This document shows positions 7,704 to 12,284 of a stretch of DNA of 12,284 bases, one piece after another; the first letter of the stretch is position 1; each line of letters opens with the position of its first letter. The stretch lies in the NCBI RefSeq assembly GCF_000275845.1, contig NW_006766905.1, positions 8,550 to 20,833 of the forward strand, in the 5' to 3' direction. The notes under the pieces were generated by a model that worked only from the letters and a program-made list of their open reading frames with translations, was not told the DNA's origin and did no database searches. This DNA is from Dichomitus squalens LYAD-421 SS1. Taxonomy: Eukaryota; Basidiomycota; Agaricomycetes; Polyporales; Polyporaceae. A program made the position numbers and the translations under genes.

Positions 7704-8206
7704 AGAAGATGGGCCTTTGGTTCCGTGTTCAGAACATCACCACGGACGACAACAAGATTACCCTGGCCCTCATGTACTTGGAAGGCGGTGCGCACAACTA
7801 TGTCGAGGACTACGTCGAGACGGCATCCAACAGTGGAGCCCTTGGGACCTGGGCCGACTTCACCAACCGACTCAAGGCAGGCTATCGTCAACTGGCTCTG
7901 GAGAAGACAGCACAAACATCTCTCGAAGAATGGTGCTCGAAGACTCACTCCACCATCATTCAGTTTGCTGAGAATTTCCACCGCTACGCCTTGAAGTCTG
8001 GTTACGCTGATGTAGAACTCATTGGTCATATCGACAACCAAGTTGGCAAGAACTCGCAGATCCTGACAGTCATTACGGCAATGCGGCAAATCAACCCGAT
8101 GTTGATTCCTACAAAATGAGAACACTACCTGGACTGGGTGCTTAAGCTGGAAATGGAAACTCAGGGAAATCAGGCAAAGTCGTCTTCGCAGAAGCACATG
8201 ACTACT

Positions 8207-8577
8207 TGACCTCGACAATGCGTGCGGCAGTCTCAGTTTCCGGTGCCTTGCCTTTGCCTTTTCCCTTGGCGGTCTCAAACTCCTCGAGGGCTCGACGGAT
8301 GTACTCCCACTTGTCTTCTTTGGGCATATCCATCGTGCGTACCTTGGTCGGAGCAGCTGGCTGTTTCTTCATGTCCGGAAGTTCGTAGTAACCCGTGTAC
8401 TGAGGGTTGCGACACTTCTGGCCAGTCGTAAACTTGTGCTTGCCACAGTGGAAACAGAGCTTCTTGTCGAGCCATTTGAGTTGTTCCTTGGAGAGCTTCT
8501 CCAGCTTGCACATTGCGTCAACATCCATGGCATTGGGGTCCCGTGGGGGGCGACGAATCTGAGGAGGATTTTCTGGA
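8207..8577 (-). pseudogene. Inverted Gag nucleocapsid segment of element C
   Basis: The minus strand encodes 'PENPPQIRRPPRDPNAMDVD', then 'LSKEQLKWLDKKLCFHCGKH' with a zinc-knuckle-like CFHCGKHKFTTGQKC. It continues with 'WEYIRRALEEFETAKGKGKG' to a TAG at the segment edge. This is the C-terminal, nucleic-acid-binding part of a Ty3/Gypsy Gag. It sits exactly where that domain is missing from the plus-strand Gag, between the capsid (ending about 8205) and the protease (from 8578). The simplest reading is a local inversion of about 370 bases; insertion of a second copy in the opposite direction is the alternative. Breakpoints are estimated to within roughly 10 bases, from where each frame loses sense. 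Confidence 0.75.
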
Positions 8578-9520
8578 ATGGGTATTTTGAAGACTGACCA
8601 AAGTATCCGACTCTGTAATCATAGCGTAGACCTAGAGGACTCTTTTGTTCCACGTTCAAATGTTATTTATCTCGCGTCAGCACGTTGCCCGCGAAATTCG
8701 TTCGATCTCAAAGTTTCCCTCACTCAAGGTACGCATGAAGTTCAGTCAGAAGCCCTCCTCGATTCAGGAGCCTACTCTTGTTTTATCCACCATCGGTTTG
8801 TTCAAGAACATGGACTCACCCTACAGCGTCTCTCTCATGATGTACACATCTTCAATGCAGATGCCACTGAAAATAAGAAGGGGTTGATCACACACTACGT
8901 CCGTTGTTTACTCCGTATCGGAGATCACCTGGCTTGGCAGTCGTTCCTTGTCACGGATATCGGGCGGCAAGACATCATCATTAGCATGGCATTTCTACGT
9001 GAACATAATCCTGAACTCGATTGGAATGCAGGGAACATTGAGTTTACATGCTGCCCCTCAACATGCACCTGGCACACAGTGCAGGATGAAGAACTACAAA
9101 GTTTGCAACTTCCCCAAGTGGAAGATGTTGCGCAAGATCAGTACGGTGACTCCGGCCCTGAATCCTAGGAGAACAACGATCAGTTTATTCATTGGGTGAA
9201 CTTCTCAGATGACCCGAGTGCGCGTCAGATGCGAGCCAGGTTGGAAGAGAAAAAGGACATCAACCCTGCAACGAAAGGTGAACAGGATCGGGAATACTGG
9301 TCAAACCATATACCGGAGCAGTACCGGCAGTATGGCAACATCTTTTCCAAGAAAGCCTCGGAAAGAATGCCAACATGGAAGCCCTACGATCATGCAATCA
9401 AACTAGTCCCTAGAACCTCACTCCCTAAGCCAGCCAAATTGTACCTGCTCAACCTCGATGAATGGAACTCGCTTGAAGCTTGGATCACAGAGCAAGAAGA
9501 CAAAGGCTACATCCGCACGT
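8578..9520 (+). pseudogene. Gypsy element C Pol: protease and RT N-terminus
   Basis: The frame opens at 8578. The aspartic protease has its catalytic triad in 'LLDSGAYSCFI' and the flap/core motif 'TDIGRQDIIISMAFLREHNP' followed by 'LDWNAGNIEF', typical of Ty3/Gypsy Pol. A single TAG at 9166-9168 is crossed without frame change. The polypeptide continues 'NNDQFIHWVNFSDDPSARQM', 'IPEQYRQYGNIFSKKASERM', 'PYDHAIKLVP' and 'EQEDKGYIRT', the canonical approach to RT. Coding ends in mid-RT at the 2028-bp insertion and resumes at 11549 in the matching frame after excision. The protease would process Gag-Pol and RT would copy RNA to cDNA. The copy is inactive through the stop and the insertion. Confidence 0.88.
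9517..9520. repeat. Left 4-bp target duplication (ACGT)
   Basis: ACGT at 9517-9520 matches ACGT at 11549-11552, flanking the 2028-bp TG...CA element. It is short, so not decisive alone; frame restoration of RT across the junction supports it. Confidence 0.65.
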
Positions 9521-9641
9521 TGTCAGGCACCAAAATGGATTGGCACCTGGACATGGCTTACAACGAGCTACATAATCATGTGATTAGTAACAATTGGAAC
9601 CTATCACGTAACCACAGGCGTCAAACATCAAAAAGGCGTAA

Positions 9642-10273
9642 AACGGTGGGTCCATGTTTTGTGATGTGGCACCTCCCATCATGTCTACCGTCCCCCGACA
9701 GACCCTCACAATCCCCGACAAGATGATCCCATACCTCTCGGACCACCTCAACTTGGACAACATCATCCGCTGCCCAGTAATTGTACGCAAGGACTCTCAC
9801 CATCTTCACTTCCACACTCCGCGGATTCGTGTGCCGGAAACGCACCCATTTGGTCCAATTCCGCCTCCCAATACCCCATGTTGGCTTATCCTTCCGAGCA
9901 AGTTAGAGCCGGGTTGGACATTGCCTAAGGATGTACACTTTCTTGGTCGAGTCCTTTGAGTAGCCGAGTATCAGGAGAGCCGCGTCATCGTGCTCGTACA
10001 ACACATTCAGTCGCCGGCGATCCTTAGCCTCGCTGTACCATACGAGTACTTTGTCGGTGACACGAGTTCCTGGTGGGCGCAAGTGGTTTGGAATGTGGTC
10101 AGCAGAGTCAAGATCCTGCGGAAACTGGATAATGAAGACTATCTTCCAGGTGAGCTGTACTGTTTGTCATTCAAGTATAGAAAACTCATAAGTTGTTAGG
10201 TGTCCCCCTTAATTCTATCACAAACAATTGGAAGATCAATGACGAGGTTCAGGCCACGTATAGTTCTGTATAG
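9642..10273 (+). pseudogene. Gene-like frame with intron, family unknown
   Basis: The frame is open from 9642, just after a TAA, with the first ATG at 9654 (MFCDVAPPIMSTVPRQTLTI). It reads 'YLSDHLNLDNIIRCPVIVRK', 'PFGPIPPPNTPCWLILPSKL' and 'GWTLPKDVHFLGRVL', crosses a TGA at 9957-9959, and continues 'EYQESRVIVLVQHIQS' and 'SWWAQVVWNVVSRVKILRKL'. At 10149/10150 a CAG|GTGAGC donor begins a likely 50-nt intron. After it the frame continues GVPLNSITNNWKINDEVQ to a TAG at 10271-10273. I do not recognise the family; there are no retroelement motifs, no signal peptide and no obvious membrane span. An ATG at 9535 in another frame suggests further coding upstream with a shift or another intron. It may be a captured host gene piece or an LTR-encoded protein. 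Confidence 0.5.
10150..10199 (+). other. Candidate 50-nt spliceosomal intron
   Basis: GTGAGC donor at 10150, TTAG acceptor ending at 10199, and a CTCAT branch-like site (fits CTNAY) at 10185-10189, ten bases before the acceptor. Length and layout suit a fungal intron. Splicing replaces an immediate in-frame stop (10197-10199) with 24 further open codons. Confidence 0.5.
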
Positions 10274-10407
10274 TTACAAAAGGATCAGACAGGACTTGTT
10301 TGGTAGTTGTATCAATGGACGTGAAACTGCAGGCTAGAGTGACAACTTGCGTATCTGAGCTTGGATTGATTAAGTGTTTGGGAGAAACATGTGCAGGCTA
10401 TGATCAT

Positions 10408-10532
10408 AGAACATTCTAAAATGTCCTGGCATATAACTATAAAGGGTAACAGTTGACTAAGCATCTTTCAGAACTGGGGAACAAGGTGGAGAATATTCCA
10501 GAACATTACAGAAAGTTTTAGAACATTCCAGA
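10408..10532 (+). promoter_or_regulatory. Heat-shock-element array (GAA/TTC pentamers)
   Basis: From 10490 to 10529 four consecutive 10-bp units read AGAATATTCC, AGAACATTAC, AGAAAGTTTT, AGAACATTCC. GAA falls at 10491, 10501, 10511 and 10521, and TTC (or TT with one change) five bases after each. Alternating nGAAn/nTTCn pentamers in exact 5-bp phase is the definition of a binding site for trimeric heat shock factor. A further AGAACATTCT lies at 10408-10417. Function is inferred from pattern only. Confidence 0.65.
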
Positions 10533-10659
10533 CTTTTATGCAAGAAAATGGTCTCATATAAAGCTCATAGGGACTTGCCTGCTTATGACTCTACTAGGCA
10601 TGACTCAACATAAGACCAATAGTCCATGGATAACATAATAGAATGAGCTAGAAGATCAC

Positions 10660-10669
10660 AGAATATTCC
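10660..10669 (+). promoter_or_regulatory. Additional HSE-like dyad
   Basis: AGAATATTCC, identical to the first unit of the main array; a single GAA/TTC dyad. Confidence 0.5.
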
Positions 10670-10747
10670 AGCACATACCAGATTATTCTACTAGGTCCTG
10701 GAGTATCTCAGGCATGTTGGAGAAGGTTCCGGAAGAATATTAGTAGG

Positions 10748-10791
10748 GATTAGTAAGCGATTAGTCAGCAATTAGTCAGCGCTTAGTAAGA
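10748..10791 (+). repeat. Four-unit 11-bp tandem repeat
   Basis: GATTAGTAAGC, GATTAGTCAGC, AATTAGTCAGC and GCTTAGTAAGA run head to tail with no gaps. The unit length is one helical turn, so each copy faces the same side of DNA. It lies between the HSE array and the TATA box, fitting a regulatory role. Confidence 0.8.
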
Positions 10792-10819
10792 CACTAGAAT
10801 AGACATATGTAAGCTAGAT

Positions 10820-10857
10820 AGAACATTCTGGAAGGTCTTCAGAAAGGTATATATACC
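10820..10857 (+). promoter_or_regulatory. Proximal HSE and TATA box
   Basis: AGAACATTCTGGAAGG places GAA at 10821, TTC at 10826 and GAA at 10831, a three-pentamer HSE. About 15 bases on is TATATATA (10848-10855) inside the palindrome GGTATATATACC (10846-10857). This is the arrangement of a heat-shock promoter and the likely start of transcription (U3/R border) of the 2028-bp element, reading rightward. Confidence 0.65.
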
Positions 10858-11548
10858 GGACTGAAAGCGCTCCCCAGAGAAGACAATCAGTAAAGAATTC
10901 ACCAGTTCAAAGCAAGTGTGCTTAAAGCAAGTGTTCAGTAACTGCATAAGCAATTGATAGTGAGGCTAGAAAGTCTAGTTTCATATCAGTTGAGAGTTGT
11001 ATAGCCTTCCCTAAGAAGGGAGAGACATACTGACTCGGCAGTTGAAGTAAGTATAGTGTTAGTGTTAGTCAGTTGGACCTTAGCAGGATCGGATTCCTGG
11101 GGTTTAGCAATTGGTAAAACTCAGGTCAGCTGATAGTCAGAGGGCTAGTCAGCATAGGTAAGACAGGAAGAGTCTCGGATAGACTCGCGGAACAAGCACA
11201 GACTGCATAGAACAGCCGGATATAGAGGAAACTCTGCTGGAACAATCAGTACACCCGAAATAAGTTGTGAACAGAGTCTGTGGAGCCAGTAAACGGTCTA
11301 CATAGTCAGAGTACGCACACACAGTGCCATAAAGCTAGACAGTATTGCACATACTTTTGTCAGAATCGTCAAATACAACCACAACCAACCCAAACTCGAC
11401 GAAGTCAATTTTGGAAAAACAGGAAACCCCATATACCTTGTGGCAGAGCTTCTTAGGTTTATAGAGAGCTGAGATTCACCCCTCACCCAAACATTTAGAG
11501 AGTTGTTACATAAACTCTTCTCACACTCAAACCTCGAGAGGTACGACA
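10858..11548 (+). other. Leader-like region downstream of TATA, no gene
   Basis: About 690 bases with no supported coding sequence. It contains a short direct repeat AAAGCAAGTGT (about 10911 and 10926), GTTAGTGTTAGT-type repeats near 11060, and a small hairpin CTTCCCT/AGGGAG near 11010. If the element is an LTR this would be R-U5. Confidence 0.45.
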
Positions 11549-11552
11549 ACGT
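11549..11552. repeat. Right 4-bp target duplication (ACGT)
   Basis: ACGT after the terminal GACA of the 2028-bp element, matching 9517-9520. Confidence 0.65.
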
Positions 11553-12284
11553 CCAAGAGTCCTACTGCTGCCCCAGTCTTCTCTGTTTGTAAGAAGGACA
11601 GAAGTTTACATTTGGTACAGGACTATCGTGCACTGAATGCAGTCACAAAGAAGGACAAGTTTCCGATTCCCCGGATCTCAGACCTTGTGAAGAGACTTTC
11701 TCACGCATCGATCTTCACCTCACTCGACCTAAGGTGGGGCTACAACAATGTTCGCATTCACGAAGGAGACGAAGAGAAAGCCGCGTTTATCACTCACAAG
11801 GGACTGTATGAACCAACAGTTATGACCTTCAGTTTATGCAATGCGCCCAGCTCATTCCAGGCAATGATGAACGAGGTCCTAAAGGAAGAAATTGCGACCG
11901 GACATGTTGTGGTCTACATCGACGACATCCTCATCTTCACCGATGACCTCACTCTGCACCACCAACTGGTAGAACGGGTTCTGAAGAAGCTATGCGACAA
12001 CGATCTCTTTATCAAGCCTGAAAGGTGCAAGTTTGGACAGCCCTCGGTTCACTTCCTCGGACTTGTCGTATCGAAGGAATCAATCTCCATGGACGAGTCT
12101 AAGGTGCAAGGTGTCAAGGAATGGCCTACTCCAACCAAAGTCAAACATGTTCAAGCCTTCCTCAGATTAGCCAACTTCTATTGGCATTTCATTAAGGACT
12201 TTGCCAAGATTGCCCGACCGCTCACTAAGCTCATGTGCAAGGACATTCCATGGCAATGGGGAGAGGAACAAGAGCAGGCCTTCG
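11549..12284 (+). pseudogene. Gypsy element C Pol: reverse transcriptase core
   Basis: It is open without a stop to the window end, resuming the protease-RT frame after the 2028-bp element. The sequence begins SKSPTAAPVF and continues 'DRSLHLVQDYRALNAVTKKD'. RT motif A is in 'TSLDLRWGYNNVRI', followed by 'EPTVMTFSLCNAPSSFQ'. The catalytic box is 'VVYIDDILIF' (YIDD), then 'KPERCKFGQPSVHFLGLVVS' (thumb), 'FLRLANFYWHFIKDFAKIAR', and 'WQWGEEQEQAF' at the start of the RNase H connection domain. Catalytic aspartates are all present. Small departures from usual Gypsy RT (VCKKDRS where VKKKDGS is typical; LCNAPSS where LTNSPAT is typical) suggest drift. The open frame upstream to 11465 is element sequence, not RT. 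RNase H and integrase lie off the window. Confidence 0.92.

Larger units (their letters stand above)
6352..8206 (+). pseudogene. Ty3/Gypsy element C Gag, interrupted
   Basis: It starts at the ATG at 6352 (MASGSRYAPLAEDN), meets a TAG at 6547-6549, and after a 161-bp insert continues 'SLENAVPAPADSLGINNQAY'. A coiled-coil-like stretch with regular L, K and E follows (about 6955-7135). Next is the Gypsy Gag entry motif 'EPPKYKGNKGSDITLKQW', split there by a solo LTR. The capsid core resumes at 7704: 'MGLWFRVQNITTDDNKITLA', 'GTWADFTNRLKAGY', 'FAENFHRYALKSGYAD'. A TGA at 8117-8119 interrupts 'INPMLIPTK / EHYLDWVLKLE'. The plus frame ends where the nucleocapsid segment is inverted. Gag would assemble particles; this copy has at least two nonsense codons, two inserts and an inversion. 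The true start could lie upstream. Confidence 0.8.
9521..11548 (+). mobile_element. 2028-bp TG...CA LTR-like element splitting RT
   Basis: It starts TGTCAGG and ends TACGACA (4-bp inverted TGTC/GACA) and is flanked by a 4-bp duplication ACGT. Removing it and one ACGT joins 'KGYIRT' to 'SKSPTAAPVF' in frame, the expected Gypsy RT sequence. TG...CA ends with a 4-6 bp duplication indicate an LTR-retrotransposon integrase product, so it is either an unusually long solo LTR or a non-autonomous element. I saw no internal LTR pair and no Gag-Pol. Inside, in order: a gene-like frame with an intron, a heat-shock-type element array, an 11-bp tandem repeat, a TATA box, then about 690 bases of leader-like sequence. 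The TATA and direction of these parts favour plus orientation. Confidence 0.65.

Noticed and set aside
10188..11268. ATAAGTTGT at 10188-10196 and 11260-11268 as a target duplication of an internal LTR starting at 10194
   Set aside because: The right-hand end would not finish in CA and the termini do not pair; likely chance.
11298..11549. Minus-strand open frame of 83 codons
   Set aside because: It lies in the leader-like part of the 2028-bp element, has no motifs, and is opposite to the inferred transcription.
1..12284. CRISPR array, bacterial operon or phage features
   Set aside because: No regularly spaced repeats, no ribosome-binding sites, and all identifiable coding sequence is from eukaryotic LTR retrotransposons.

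Overview
The window reads as a transposon graveyard from a filamentous fungus, most likely a basidiomycete (Agaricomycetes). The grounds are the style of the Ty3/Gypsy Gag-Pol, a short GT-AG intron, and the density of nested elements. No complete host gene is visible. All the coding sequence I can name belongs to LTR retrotransposons, and almost all of it is broken. This is inference from protein motifs read by eye; no database search was possible.

Layout. 1-729 (minus): the 5' end of a Ty1/Copia element A. It comprises the first 29 Gag codons, a leader, a primer-binding site matching an internal part of initiator tRNA-Met, and a complete 422-bp 5' LTR. 730-4990: an older Copia fragment B (minus; protease, integrase, linker; no Gag or RT seen), bracketed by two inverted copies of a repeat 'X' that carries a tRNA-like B box. 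The integrase of B is split by a 1631-bp hAT-like non-autonomous transposon (2034-3664) with an 8-bp target duplication, rich subterminal motifs and two tRNA-like pol III promoter pairs. 4991-6351: degraded, mostly unassigned sequence with decayed coding traces. 6352-12284 (plus): a Ty3/Gypsy element C that runs off the right edge.

Element C has been hit repeatedly. Gag carries a 161-bp segment between 8-bp direct repeats and a 433-bp solo LTR (7266-7698, TSD GTTAC). The nucleocapsid part of Gag (zinc knuckle) lies inverted at about 8207-8577. Protease follows in the plus direction. RT is split after the 'GYIRT' region by a 2028-bp TG...CA element with a 4-bp duplication (9521-11548), and then resumes with an intact YIDD core to the window end.

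Four of the insertions (hAT-like, 161-bp segment, solo LTR, 2028-bp element) can be bounded to the base. In each case, removing the insert plus one duplication copy restores the host element's reading frame, which is strong internal support for the boundaries.

The most unusual object is the 2028-bp element. It carries a gene-like reading frame of unknown family with a plausible 50-nt intron, then a regular array of heat-shock-factor-type GAA/TTC pentamers, a four-unit 11-bp tandem repeat and a TATA box, in the order expected of a heat-responsive promoter inside an LTR.
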